Origin: Chelonoidis abingdonii
Lineage: Eukaryota; Chordata; Testudines; Testudinidae
NCBI RefSeq assembly: GCF_003597395.2
Contig: NC_133771.1
Span: 55,684,114-55,748,113, forward strand
Reading direction: 5' to 3'
DNA: 64,000 nucleotides
Shown here piece after piece: positions 44,649 through 57,075 of the stretch. The translations under genes were made by a program, and so were the position numbers. Positions within the stretch are counted from its first letter, which is position 1. The number at the start of each line of letters is the position of its first letter. The notes below the pieces were generated by a model, which was given only the letters and a program-made list of their open reading frames with translations, ran no database searches and had not been told where the DNA came from.

Positions 44649-44876
44649 TGTCAAGTATCAGAGGGGTAGCCGTGTTAGTCTGGATCTGTGAAAGCAGCAG
44701 AGAATCCTGTGGCACCTTATAGACTAACAGAGGTTTTGGAGCGTGAGCTTTCGTGGGTGAATACTGGATCCACTTCGTCGACGCATGACCACTGCGCTGA
44801 CAAGTGCGGTGGTATTCACCCACGAAAGCTCACGCTCCAAAACCTCTGTAGTCATAAGGTGCCACAGGATTCTCTG
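44649..44876. repeat. Penelope-like tail-to-tail foldback with 10-bp target duplication
   Basis: Flanked by CTGTTATAAC at 44639-44648 and 44877-44886, identical 10-mers. The arms 44695-44765 and 44811-44878 are near-perfect reverse complements (CAGAGAATCCTGTGGCACCT with AGGTGCCACAGGATTCTCTG). The left part begins GAGGGGTAGCCGTGTTAGTC, the hallmark of a common turtle repeat. Hammerhead-like boxes occur on both strands: plus CTGACAA (44797) with GAAA (44824-44827), and minus GTCGACGA (44775-44782) with GAAA (44749-44752). Each is one base off the CUGANGA box. Confidence 0.65.
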
Positions 44877-44886
44877 CTGTTATAAC

Positions 44887-45200
44887 GTGATCTTTTCCAT
44901 TCTTTGCCCTCTCCCCCATTCCATAGTTTGAAAGTTGAAGATTTCTGACAAAATTACCAGATATTAAAACTTACCCTTCTTTCATGATAACCTGCTTCCT
45001 CTCTCTACTTCTTTTCTCCAAAAATAGACAAATACGGGAAGACAAACAAACAACCAGACAAAAACAAAGAAAGAAAGAAAGGAAGAAACCCAACCAAATA
45101 ACCAGGAAATGTAGTTTATTCTTAGTTCAAAAATAAATTATTTTCAGTATTTCTGCAAAGGGGTTTTGTTCCTACTGAAAACAAGTTCCATTTTTTAATC
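44887..45200. other. no gene; purine-rich simple sequence
   Basis: An (ACAA)n/(GAAA)n-type run lies at about 45047-45092. Otherwise nothing is recognised. Confidence 0.5.
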
Positions 45201-45204
45201 TCCA

Positions 45205-46400
45205 CATTGCCATGACATGGTGGACCTTACCACACAGGTAAATGAAACAGTTCCCCTTGCATCCGAACTGACCCTGACCTACCAGGATCATAAATTACAG
45301 TCTATATCAGTGGCTAACTCTCACTTTACACACACTCTCTCTAAGCACCAGGACTTAGTAGGATTAAGAATCTTAATCTCCCAAACACCAGTCAAGCCTA
45401 CTACAACACACAGCTAACATCGTTCACTTCCCCGACACTCCCTGCCCCCCAAAATGAGCATGGAGAAAACCTCCTCTCACACCAGGGACAACACTCCTCC
45501 ATGCTCCTGCAAATTCAAGACCCTTGTCATCCCTACATTACTATTATTCATCTTGATGTGGTCAGCCAGGACCACTTTGGTCATAGGTTTTCCCCCACTT
45601 TGAACTTTAAGCGCGTCCCCCCCCAAAAAAGTGGGAACTACATGAGTTACTTTTAAGCTTAATTAACAGCTTAAATTTGGTATGCTGCCACAGCCAAAAA
45701 ATTATATAGTCTTAATCACATTTCTGTTCCCCAAAACCTTCCCTCTGGGGAAACCAAACAAACCCTTAAAAACAAGGAGAAATAAACCATTCCCTCGTCC
45801 TTCCCCACCAGAACTTTCCCTTCCCTGGGTTCCTTGGGAGCTACAACAGCTCCAAACTCCTTGGACTCTTAAAAGAAAAGAAGGATTAAACCATTCCTTC
45901 TTTCCCCCCACCAATCCTCGGTGAGTTTTTAGACTCAATCCCTTGGATTCCACAAAAACAAGGAAAAATATCAATCAGGTTCTTAAAAAAAAAAAAGCTT
46001 TTAAAATTAAAAAAAAAGGTAAAATTATCTCTCTGTAAAATCAGGATGGGAAAATGCTTACAAAGTGGGGGGTAACAAAAGAAAATTTTCATATAGCCTA
46101 GAGGAAATCCCCCCCCCCGCCCCCAACCGAGAATTCAAAGTTAAAAGCAAAACAGAAGGTAAAAATCTTCCAGGAAAAAAACACATTCACAAGTTGAAAG
46201 AAAACAAACGAAGACTAATACTGCCTTGGCCTGGCTGACTTAACAAGTTTGAAAATATGAAAGACTGATTCAAGAAAGTTTGAAGTCTGGTTGTACTCCT
46301 GGTCTCTTTTGCCCAGAATAGCAAACAATGAACAAAAAAAACGAACAAAAAAGACATAACCCTTAACCATCTGTTAATGACCAACTTGTAATGTGACTGA
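45205..46400. repeat. unclassified retroelement-like repeat (possible LTR)
   Basis: A/C-rich text with homopolymer runs, such as CCCCCCCCAAAAAAG at 45616. The second half (from about 46110) recurs at 52487. Its wording is of a kind common in turtle genomes, and I suspect an LTR or untranslated part of a retroelement. No TG...CA pair or priming site could be fixed, so this is a tentative label. Confidence 0.3.
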
Positions 46401-46569
46401 GAGGAAACAAATGAGGCTGCTAGGTGGCTGGCTGCGTTGGAATTGGTTCTCAGAAAGGGAATCCTGCACTGGAACAGAGTGACATTAGTTGTAGCTGTGC
46501 TTGTATCTGGACAACTGTAATCTGTATCTTGGACTGTGAACCACCAGTGCCACCATGTTATTTATGTTT

Positions 46570-46850
46570 AAAATGTAAGGCTGCATCAGTAAAAATTAGG
46601 TCGGATTTAACTATATTAGTCAAAAGGGTGAAAAATCCCACACCTCCCTGAGCGACACAGTTCAACCATGTAGAACAGTGGTAGCTGCTTCAGTCAACCC
46701 TAAACTAACCACCTTTCAGACAGGTGACTACCTATTCTGATGGAGAAACCCCTCTAAACTCTCAGAGGTAGTGTCTACAACTGAACACTAGAGGCTATGT
46801 CATTGCAGGTTGCAGCTATGTCACGTAGCAATTTTAAGTGAAGACGAGCT
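46570..46850. mobile_element. MITE, copy 1
   Basis: Degenerate short DNA transposon with GGTAGTGTCTACAACTG and TTTTAAGTGAAGACGAGC near the right end. The cleaner copy at 52938-53206 shows the same layout. Confidence 0.45.
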
Positions 46851-49316
46851 AGTTCTCCCAAATGTGTCATGTTGGCTAATGTGTTGTGTATCTCTCAAAG
46901 AGAGGATTAAAGATAATGAGTAAATAACCTACTACTGCTTCCAGCTAATGAGGACAGCTACTGGAGTTGCAGTGGTAGAGACCTATGCTTTGGAATGAAG
47001 GACAAGTTTTCCACGCCATGAAGGACTTCGTGTAGGTCATTTACAAGCAATATACAAGGACAAAACAACAAGCAAATCTACCACAAGATACATAATTATA
47101 TACATTATGTTGTTTTCTTAGATCTAATAGCATACAGGCCCCTAGAAAACAGGTATATCAGAAGATTTTGAAGCCCCCAAGTTAACTCAGAAACCGTAAT
47201 TTTTACAACATGTGGTTTCAGAACAATGGGTGGCTATATCCCCCTGTTGTCTTATAGGGACACAAAGAATATACAATAGATTTCCCATTCAACTGAAAGT
47301 TTCACGATAAAGATTTTAATACAATACTGTTACAATATGTGTAGCTTCTGTAATGAATATATCCTATATAGCCTCTAGGGATACTTCTGTCACTCACTCA
47401 GAGCAATTCTGTATCAGATTGAATAATCCAATTAGAAGCTTTGCACATAGTTCCTAACTACCCCATTGAAGCAAGAATGCCCGATAAGCATGCTTTAGTT
47501 TTCTAACAAGCATGATAGTTATAGCATCTGTTAGTTGTCGCCAAGTATTTTTTATCATTGTCTGTGTAGAAAAGTAGTTTTGGAAAGCAGAGAGTATGCT
47601 GTAGTTATAATGTTCAATGAAAATAGAAAAGCAGTACATCTCTAATAGTCACAAAAAAGAAGACCAGTTAAAGCTTTACTGAAGATTCCTTTCCCAGGGG
47701 TCAGATTGCCACTTGTCATCATCTGTTATTTTGGAAAATGCACGCAGAATTTATAGATGAGGTATAACTCAAATAACTATCATTAGGAACATACCAGCTG
47801 CAAGTATGGCTTCAGCCCAACAGCATCTTTTGGGAAAAGCAAATTCGGAAGAAGCAGACAGTATTACTATTAGTCTGAAGAATGATTATAAGTTCCACCA
47901 TCTGTTGCATATTCACACATTGGATTTGTATCAACAGATATTTTAAAAAAATCATATTTTCTCTTTTATATGAAAACAAAACATAACAGCAACACATTAT
48001 ATCAAGTAAATGACATACCAATGCTGGAGCTAAATTCAAGATAAGTGCAGGATGGTTTTACAAGATAGATATCCCCAGGGTACTATTTATAAAAAATAAA
48101 TCTACAAAAATATAATGTTATGAACACAAAAATTACAAGATGGAATAATTTATTCTGTCTAAAAATCCTTACAATGTTGCTTTTCCAAAGCTATAACCAT
48201 TGTGTCTGGCTTAGTCATATACGATTCATGTTTAACTTTTCAAAGTTCATTTTAGAGTTTAATTATATACGTGTTAATAAAAATAAATGTAAAGGCTAAA
48301 AAGTTGACAAGGCCAGACCTCTAGAACCATAATGCATTACATAGAAATATTTTACTTGATAGTAAAAATCTCCAATTCGCTACATTTAATTCATAATATC
48401 ATGAACACATTTAGAGTTGCGATGACAGATGAAAAATAGACAAAATTCATAAAATACAGCTCCAGATGATGTTTAAAATTTTAAGGGAGTGAACATTTAA
48501 TAAAAAATCTTAATAATTTTAAGGTTGTCTCTTGGCCTGTGCAGGCTCTGACCGTGTCTGTTTAATTGTTTGTTCTTGTTGTTTTGTCTAACATTGATCC
48601 CCATCTGTTGCAAAGTGAAAGGCCTGGTTCTAAATCCCACTACAATCTGTAATCTTGGCTTGCCTGCTGCAAGCATTAACAGTCTGCTGTACAGTGCTGT
48701 TGGTCTGCTGAGTTCATTTAAATAATGTCAATAAGACATTTGTAGAAACAACTTCATTGAAAGACGGAGTCTAATCTATGCCAAATATACTAAAAGATAT
48801 TAGAACAAAATGACGTAAGGGAAAAACTAAAAAAAAAGATTTGGTAAATCATTAAGTTTAATAAAACCTTTACCAAAGTAGTATTTGACTATTTTAAGCA
48901 GTTAGGGTTAGGTTGGTTTCAGGCACCTTCTGATATAATGGGACAGTGCACCACCAATCTCTTAAAATAATGGTTTCTATTGGCCACAAATTCCAATAAA
49001 AGTAACAATTTAGTATGAAGACAAAACCAGAACAAACTTGAACCATACACAATAGTAAACCATCCAAAACTTACAGCAAAAAGAAATAGGAGAAAACATA
49101 GGTTTCCAAAAGCCTTAGCCAGGTAGAAGAACAGTTTATAAAAAGTTGCTATGCTACTGACAGAACCCCTCAGAATTTGTGATTCATTAAGAGCGCCTTG
49201 AAAATATGACATGCTAGTATGTACAACAGTGGAACCAAGCATCAAGGTTACCATGGCATCAGACAAGGGGTCTTCAGTTTTGTTTGTTTGTGGGTTCTGG
49301 GTAGTGGACTGTGGGT
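46851..49316. other. no gene; duplicated non-coding DNA
   Basis: AT-rich DNA present again at about 53207-55660. It contains the short telomere-like tract at 48901 (weakened here to GTTAGGGTTAGG). A frame at 48919-49377 on the minus strand has hydrophobic stretches but is not preserved in the second copy, so I do not call it a gene. Confidence 0.6.
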
Positions 49317-50100
49317 AATCATAGAATTGTAGGACTTGGAGGAACCTCAAGAGGTCATCTAGCCAAATCTCTTGCACTCTGGCAGTATGAATATTATCTA
49401 AACTATCCTAACAGGTGTTTCTTCTCTAAACTGATCTTAAAATCTCCATTTTTAAAGTGATGGAGAATCACACTCCTCCTAGGAAAATGTATTACTTACC
49501 CTGACAGGAATTTTTTTCCTAATGTCCAACCTAAGACCTCCCATGCTGTAGTTTTAAGGCCTTTTCTTCTTATCCTATCCTTGGGGGCTAAGGAGAACAT
49601 TTTTCTCTCTCCTCCCTTTTATGTATTGAAAGCTGTTTATGTCCCTTTTAGTATCCTCTTTCAAAATAAACAAACCCATGCTTTTTCGTATCTTACCTCA
49701 TAGGTAATTTTTTCTAGATCTTTAATCATTTTTTTGTGGCTTTTCCTTTCATTTATCCAAATTGTCCACATCCTCACTGAAGTTTGGCAGCCACAACTGG
49801 ACACAATCTCCAGCTGCAGGCATAATCTGTGTGGAGTATAAATGGAACAATTTCTCTTCTCTTCTACAACACTCCTGTTAATACATACCAGAATGTTTTT
49901 CTTTTTACAATAGTGTTACAATCTGTTGACGTCATATTTAGCTGTGATCCAACTATGACCCCAAAAATAGAGTCCCTAGATCGTTTTCTGAAGTACTTAC
50001 TTGCCTAGGCAACATTTCCATTTTCAACTTGTGTGCAATTGATTGTTCAGTCTTAAGTGGAGTACTTGCATTCATCCTTATGAATTTCATCCTTCCTAAT
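49317..50100 (-). pseudogene. CR1 LINE 3' portion, copy 1
   Basis: It begins AATCATAGAATTGTAGGACT on the plus strand and runs into reversed ORF2. It is the same copy as 55661-56412 but with many extra indels, and no useful frame remains. Confidence 0.75.
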
Positions 50101-50629
50101 ACCCTATGAAGAGGAATTAACTTTGCACAGTTTCCCTGAAAGGCCAAGAAGGGTAGGCTACACTCAGTCATAGTGGGACAGAGAGCAAATTCCAAACCCA
50201 GAAGGTTCCCTTGCAGATGACGATCCATGCAGCAGCCCCTCTGTATACGAGCACAGCCCATGCCAGGTGCTAACACTGATTCTCAACTTCAACACTATGC
50301 ACAGTCTTCAGGAAAGTAGATTCCAAGCCATGTAGAGCTGATAGATGAAAAACAAATCAGATGCCACCCATTAATCTATAGTCAACCAGTGCAATACCAT
50401 GGATGTTCTGATGTAAATCTCTCAATTCAGTGTTGGAAGCTGATGAACTCACTAACAGTCATTGAAAGAGGGAACTAAATCTTGAAGACTTCCCCAGCCC
50501 TAGGTGCGTGAACACTAATAACCAATCTATAAAGTATTCCCTTTCTTTGGCCCAATGACTATTTCAGTATTATATCCAAATTGGGAAAAGCCCTTACAGG
50601 AGGGACTTAGGCCGCATATCAGAATATCC

Positions 50630-50770
50630 TGTAGCCAGTGGTTAGGGCATCTCATAAAGGGGGAGATGTCAACTTCTTTCTTGCCATCATAGCAGAATGG
50701 GGGAATTTAATTGTGGCTCCCAACATCCCCAGATGAGTGATGCTAGCCACTAGGCTAAACGTTATAAGGG
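50630..50770. repeat. tRNA-like foldback repeat, copy 1
   Basis: The left half reads TAGCCAGTGGTTAGGGC, a box A-like tract; the right half ends GCTAGCCACTAGGCTAA, its approximate mirror. It is better preserved in copy 2 (56940-57070). Text downstream to about 51090 belongs to an unclassified turtle repeat rich in TTAGGTGCCTAAAT-type palindromes. Confidence 0.45.
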
Positions 50771-51235
50771 AGCACTAACTGCATCTCCTCATCCAAACTT
50801 GAATGTTGGTCCTGATCCAGTAGGCATCTAAAGAAATGTTCACCGAGAATGCACTGAAAAGCTAATACTTCCCAGGTTTGTAGAATTGTTTGGGGTTCAG
50901 GCATGAGCTAGGTATCCAATGCCTAGAATTGAGGCAGCACACATATTGTCAGAGGCCAGAAACTTAGGTACCCAGGATATGTTATATGTGAAAATTTAGG
51001 CACTCAACTAAGTTTAGGTTCCTAAGGGTTAGGCAAGCAGCCAAGTAGGTATTTAGGTGCCTAAATCTGCATAGGTATCAGGTCCTTTGTGGATCTGTGC
51101 TGAAGCCAGCTATATGCATCACCTCACACACAATACAGTACGTCGGTGTTTTGCATTGTTGTGGCATTTTGAGCCAAGTAATCAAGTATCTGTTGCAGTC
51201 TCCCTCAAAACAACCAAGAAATTGGTGTTTGCAAG

Positions 51236-51813
51236 CAGGGCGGTGCAAAGGAGTTTCGCGCCTAAGGGCGAAAACTTCCACCTTGCACCCCCCCACCCCC
51301 AGCTAACCCCGCGCCCCCCAACGGCAGCTAACTAAGCCTCCCACTCGGAGCCCCCCCTGCAGCAGCTACCCCACCACCGACAGACAGCTACCCTCCACCC
51401 ATCCCACACAGAGACTAACCCACCCGGGTGAACTTGCCTTGTCCCCCCCGGCAAGCTACATCCTCCACCAGGGGATACTCTACCCCATGCGCCCCGTGGC
51501 AGCATAACCCCACTCAGGACACTCTCCCCCATTCTCCCAGTGCAGCTAACCCTGCTGGGGAGACTCCCCCTGTGATAAGTAAAACACTGCCTGGGTTTCC
51601 CCTCATCCAGCTCACCTCGGCTCGCTCCTCACTGAGCATGTCGTGCTGCTATAATTTTCCTCCCCGCCCAGGTGTGCGCAACCGATGGAAGAGACTTAGA
51701 GCTGAGCTGTGTTGCTCAGTGGAAGGAGGCAGAGTGGAAGGTGAGTGGGGCAGGAGCTGTTCCCCTGTGCGCCTCCCCGTTACTGCGGACCAGCCCCTCC
51801 GTGCACGACCCCC
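51236..51813. mobile_element. hAT-type non-autonomous element, copy 1 (cut by gap)
   Basis: Starts CAGGGCGGTGCAAAGG after TTTGCAAG. It is the same element as 57555-58237 but truncated by the gap and damaged by indels. Confidence 0.7.
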
Positions 51814-51838
51814 NNNNNNNNNNNNNNNNNNNNNNNNN
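51814..51838. other. assembly gap of 25 N
   Basis: 25 undetermined bases between copy 1 of the 5.7-kb block and unrelated sequence. A fixed 25-N gap is a convention of some long-read gap-filling tools; that link is inference. Confidence 0.99.
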
Positions 51839-52486
51839 CCTGTACTTGTGCAGGTCTCATTGCAGGATAGGAGTTTTAGTTTCCTTTCTGAGGTATATGC
51901 CTGTCATAGGGTCTGGTCTCAGTCTCCTGGGAGCAACCACATTCGTGTATTGGGCTTCAAGGACCCACACTGTTCCATAGGGGAAGGCCCACGGACTCCA
52001 AGACTGGGCCTTTGGCACCAGTATTTCCTGTCTCTCTCTCTGGCTCCCTGCAGGGAATCCAGCCAAGCCAGACTTGTGGGAGGCCTGTACTGTGCCCCTT
52101 TAGTGCCCAGTGCTCTCAGGGAGTATTTACAGAGACACAAGAAGCCTTTTCAAAGCCAAGTAACCGTTTACTGGTCATCTGGCTACAGAATCTGTAAGTC
52201 CTTACGTTAGCACAGAGCAATTAAGTTAAACCATATAGTTCACCCTGGTCAAACCAGTGCCATGATGAGCCAGCCACACTATGATGGACTCCTCTGGCTC
52301 TCTCCCTCTGTTTCTCTTTTGTCTCCCCAGTCCAGGCTCCTGTTTTTCCAGTCACCTGACATCTTATTCTCCAGCTCAGTTTCCAGTTCCTGCCTGCCAG
52401 GGTTTCCTGCTAAGTGTTGATTGGTGGTTGGGGCATCTCTTTGTCTTGCTGGGCCCTCTGTTGATTTGGATCAGTTTGAGCCAGCG
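51839..52486. other. spacer between block copies, unclassified
   Basis: About 650 bp, C/T-rich, with sequence absent upstream of copy 1. Open frames here run across the gap or lack domain features. It may be part of an LTR-type retroelement; nothing decisive is visible. Confidence 0.3.
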
Positions 52487-52937
52487 CCCCCAACCTGAGA
52501 TTCAAAGTTACAGCAAACAGAGGTAAAAATCCTTCCAGGAAAAAAACACATTCACAAGTTGAAAGAAAACAAACGTAAGACTAATCTGCCTTGCCTGGCT
52601 ACTTACAAGTTTGAAATATGAAAGACTGATTCAGAAAGATTTGGAGAGTCTGGTTGTACGTCTGGTCCCTCTTTTTCCCAAAAGCAAACAATGAACAAAA
52701 AAAACAACAAAAAAGACATTAACCCTTAACCATCTGTTTATGACAACTTGTATGTGACTGAGAGTGAAAAATGAGGCTGGCTAGGTGGCTGGCTGCGTTG
52801 GAATTTGGTTCTCAGAAAGGGGAATCTGCACTGGACAGGAGGTACATTAGTTGTAGCCTGTGCTTGTATCTGGACTATGTATCTGTATCTGGACTGTGAA
52901 CCACCAGTGCACCATGTATTTATGTTTAAAATGTAAG

Positions 52938-53206
52938 GCCTGATCAGAAAATTAGGTCAGTTTAACTATATTGGTCAAAGGTGTGAAAAATCCACACTCC
53001 TGAGCGACACAGTTCAACCATGTAGACAGTGGTAGCTGCTTCAGTCAACCTAACTACCACCTTTCAGACAGGTGACTTACCTATTCTGATGGGAGAAACC
53101 CTCCTACTCTCAGAGGTAGTGTCTACACTGAAACACTAGAGCTATGTCACTGCAGTGTTGCAGCTATGTCACTGTAGCATTTTAAGTGTAGACGAGCCCT
53201 AAGTTC
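52938..53206. mobile_element. MITE, copy 2
   Basis: The right end AAGTGTAGACGAGCCCT and inner GGTAGTGTCTACACTG are typical of turtle/bird MITEs. The mirror left end near 52938 (AGGCCTGATCAG) is decayed. The central palindromic tract (CTACCACCTTTCAGACAGG region) lacks coding potential. Confidence 0.5.
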
Positions 53207-55241
53207 TCCAAATGTGTCATGTTGGCTAAATGTGTTGTGTATCTCTCAAGAGAGGATTAAAGATAATGATAAAGACCTACTACTGCTTCCAGCTAATGGA
53301 GACAGCTACTGGAGTTGCAGTGGTAGAGACCTATGCTTTGGAATGAAGGATCAAGGTTTCCACGCCATTAAGGAACTATCGTGTAGGATCATTACAATAG
53401 CAATATACAGGACAAAAAAAACAAGCAAAAATCTACCACAAGGATACATAATTATATACATTATGTTTGGTTTCTTAGATATAGCAGTACAGCCCCTTGA
53501 AAGGTATTATCAGAAGATTTTGAAGCCCCCAAGTTAACTCAGAAAGCCTGTAATTTTTACAACATGTGGTTTCAGAAGCAATGGGTGCTATAATTCCCTT
53601 TGTCTTAAGGGACAACAAAGAATATACAATAGATTTCCCATTCAAACTGAAAGTGTTCACGAATAAATATTTTAATACATATCTGTTACAATAATTGTGT
53701 AGCTTCTTGTTAATGAATATATCCTATATAGCTCTCTGAGGGATACTTCTGTACTCACTTCAGAGCAATTCTGTATCAGATTGATAATTCAATTAGAACT
53801 TTGCAACATAGTTCCTAACTACCCCCAATTGAAGCAAGATGCCGATAAGCATGGCTTAGTTTTCTAAAAGCATGATAGTTATAGCATCTGTTAGTTGTCC
53901 CAAGATTATTTTTTATCATTGTCTGTGTAGAAAAGTAGTTTTGGAAAGCAGAGAGTATGCTGGTAGTTTATAATGTCAATGAAAATAGAAAAGCAGTACA
54001 TCTCTATAGTCACAAAAAAGAAGACCAATTTAAGCTTTCTACTGAAGATTCCTTTTCCCAGGTGGTCAATTGCACTTGTCATCTGTTATTTTGGAAAATG
54101 CACAGAATTTAATAGATGAGGTATATCAAATTAACTACATTAGGAACATACCAGCTGCCAGTATGGCTTCAGCCCAACAGCATCTTTTGGGAAAAGCAAA
54201 TTCTGAAATGCAGACAGTATACTATTAGTCTGATAGAATGATTATAAGTTCCACCATCTGTTGCATATTTCACAATCAATTGTGATTTGTATCAACAGAT
54301 ATTTTCAAAAAAATCATATTTTCTCTTTTATATGAGAAACAATAAAACATAACAGCAACACATTATATCAAGTAATGACATACCAATGCTGGAGCTAAAT
54401 CAGATAAGTTGCAGGATGGTTTTACAAGATAGATATCCAGGGTACTAATTATAAAAAATAAATCTAAAAATATCAATGTTAGAACACAAAAATTACAAGA
54501 TGGAATAATTTATTCTGTCTTAAAAATCCTTACAATGTTGCTTTTCAAAGCTATACCATTGTGTCTGGCTTAGTCATATACGATTCATGTTTAACTTTTC
54601 AAAGTTCATTTTAGAGTTTAATTATATACGTGTTTAATCAAAAATAAATGTAAAGGCTAAAAAGTTGACAAGCCACTCTAGAACCATATGCATTACATAG
54701 AAATATTTTACTTGTAAGATAAAATCTCCAATTGCTACATTTAATTCATAATATCATGAACACATTTAGAGTTGGATGACAGATGAAAATAGACAAAATT
54801 TCATAAAATACAGCTCCAGATGATGTTTAAATTTTAAGGAGTGAACATTTAATAAAATCTTATAATGTTTAAGGTTTGTCTCTTGGCCTGTCAGTGCTCT
54901 ACCGTGGTCTTTTAATTGTTGTTCTTGTTGTTTTGTCTAACATGATCCCCATCTGTTGCCAAGTGAAAGGCCTGGTTCTAATCCCAGCTACAATTCTGTA
55001 ATCTTGGCTTGCTGCCTGCAGCATTAACAGTCTCTGTACAGTGCTGTTGGTCTGCTGAGTTCATTTAAAAATGTAATAAGACTTTGGTAGAAACAACTTC
55101 ATTGAAAGAGGAGTCTAGATCTATGCCAAAAATATCTAAAAGATATTAGAACAAATGACGTAAGGGAAAAACTAAAAAAAAGATTGGTATACATTAGAAG
55201 TTTAATAAAACCTTTACCAAGTAGTATTTGACTATTTTACA

Positions 55242-55262
55242 GTTAGGGTTAGGGTTAGGGTT
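55242..55262 (+). repeat. short interstitial telomere-like repeat
   Basis: GTTAGGGTTAGGGTTAGGGTT, three TTAGGG units. Copy 1 (48902) has only GTTAGGGTTAGG followed by TTGG, so the units were gained or lost, or miscalled. Confidence 0.85.
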
Positions 55263-55660
55263 TCAGGCACCTTCTGATATAATGGGACAGTGCACCACCA
55301 ATCTCTTAAAATAATGTTTTCTATTGGCCACTAATTCCAATAAAATAACAATTTAGTATGAAGACAAAACCAGAAGCAAACTTGACCATACACAATAGTA
55401 ACCAGCCAAACCTTACAGCAAAAAGAAATAGGAAGAAAAATAGGTTTCCAAAAGCCTTAGCCATGGTAGATAGAACAGTTTTATAAAAGTTGCTATGCTA
55501 CTACAGAACCCCTCAGAAATTTGTGATCATTAAGAGCGCCTTTGAAAATATGACATGCTAAGTAAAATGTAACAGTGGACCAAGCCATTCAAGGTTACCA
55601 TGGGCATCAGACAAGGGTGTCTTCAGTTTTGTTTGTTTGTGTTCTGGTAGTGGAGTGGGT

Positions 55661-56412
55661 AATCATAGAATTGTAGGACTGGAAGGAACCTCAAGAGGTC
55701 ATCTAGTCCAATCTCTTGCACTCATGGCAGTACTGAATATTATCTAAACTATCCCTAACAGGTGTTTCTCTAAACTGATCTTAAAAATCTCCAGTGATGG
55801 AGAATCCACAACCTCCCTAGGAAATGTATTACTACCCTGACAGGAATTTTTTCCTAATGTCCAACCTAAACCTCCCATGCTGTAGTTTAAGGCCTTTTCT
55901 TCTTATCCTATCCTTGGGGGCTAAGGAGAACATTTTTTCTCTCTCCTCCTTTTATGTATTTGAAAGCTGTTATGTCCCCTTTTAGTATCCTCTTTTCCAA
56001 ACTAAACAAACCCATCTTTTTCTATCTTACCTCATAGGTAATTTTTTCTAGATCTTTAATCATTTTTGTGGCTTTTCCTTGCATTTATCCAATTTGTCCA
56101 CATCTCTCCTGAAGTTTGGCACCCACAACTGGACACAATACTCCAGCTGAGGCATAATCTGTGTGGAGTAAAATGGAACAATTCTCTTCTCTTGCATACA
56201 ACACTCCTGTTAATACATACCAGAATGTTTTCTTTTTTTACAATAGTGTTACACTGTTGACTCATATTTAGCTTGTGATCCACTATGACCCCTAGATCGT
56301 TTTCTGAAGTATTACTTGCTAGGCAATCATTTCCCATTTTCACTGTGTGCAATTGATTGTTCATTCTTAAGTGGAGTACTTTGCATTCATCCTTATTGAA
56401 TTTCATCCTTCC
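55661..56412 (-). pseudogene. CR1 LINE 3' portion, copy 2
   Basis: The plus strand starts AATCATAGAATTGTAGGACT, followed by the CR1 tail and reversed ORF2 to about 56412. A minus-strand frame at 56056-56406 reads MKFNKDECKVLHLRMNNQ, then a SENDLGVIVDHKLNMSQQCN stretch, the RT region after the catalytic box. It is 5'-truncated just beyond. Confidence 0.82.
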
Positions 56413-56939
56413 TAAATACTCCTATGAAGAGGATTAACTTTGCACATTTCCCTGAAAGCCAAGAAAGGTAGGCTACATCAGTCATAGTTTGGGACAGAGA
56501 GCAAATTCCAAACCCAAAGGTTCCCTTGCAGATGACATCCTGCTAGCAGCCCCTTCTTATACGAGCACAGCTCCATGCCAGGTGCTAACACTGATCTCAA
56601 CTTCAACACTATGGCACAGTCTTTCAGGAAAGTAGATCCAAGCCATGTAGAGTCTGATAGATTGAAAAACAAATCAGATGCCACCCATTAATCTATAGTC
56701 AACCAGTGCATACCATGGATGTTCTGATGTAAATCTCTCAATCTCGTGTTGAAGCTGGATGAATCACTGAACAGTCATTGAAAGAGGGAACTAAATCTTG
56801 AGACTTCCAGCTCCTAGGTGCGTGACCTAATCACCATCTATAAAGCTATTCCCTTTCTTTGGCCCAATGACTATTTCAGTATTTATCCAAATTGGAAAGC
56901 TTCAACAGGAGGGACTTAGTGAGCCTCATATCAGAATAT

Positions 56940-57075
56940 CCTGTAGCCAGTGGTTAGGGCATTCTCCTTAGAGGGGGGAGATTCAACTTCTTTCTTGCCA
57001 TATAGCAGAATGGGGAATTTAATTGTGGTCTCCAACATCCCAGATGAGTGATCTAGCCACTAGGCTAACAGTTAT
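56940..57075. repeat. tRNA-like foldback repeat, copy 2
   Basis: The left half TAGCCAGTGGTTAGGGCATT carries a box A-like tract, and the right half GATCTAGCCACTAGGCTAA is its approximate reverse complement, so two tRNA-like heads face each other over about 135 bp. No good box B remains. Confidence 0.5.

Larger units (their letters stand above)
46110..51813 (+). repeat. 5.7-kb block, copy 1 (indel-rich), ends at the 25-N gap
   Basis: Direct repeat of 52487-58137. Anchors: GTGAACCACCAGTGC at 46536 and 52896; TTTCAGGCACCTTCTGATAT after 48900 and 55261; the CR1 start at 49317 and 55661; the hAT start at 51236 and 57555. The offset stays at 6.31-6.38 kb. Differences are largely single-base insertions and deletions, often doubled letters, more frequent in this copy. 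It stops at GTGCACGACCCCC directly against the gap. Confidence 0.9.

Noticed and set aside
45205..46400. Confident solo LTR call
   Set aside because: No TG...CA pair, target duplication or polyA placement could be fixed, so it was left as an unclassified repeat.
48919..49377. A 152-codon frame with hydrophobic segments resembling a membrane protein
   Set aside because: The corresponding part of the second block copy (about 55260-55700) does not preserve the frame, and its end runs into the CR1 tail.
51428..52210. A 260-codon frame crossing the 25-N gap
   Set aside because: It exists only because N codons are read through, and the two sides are unrelated sequence.
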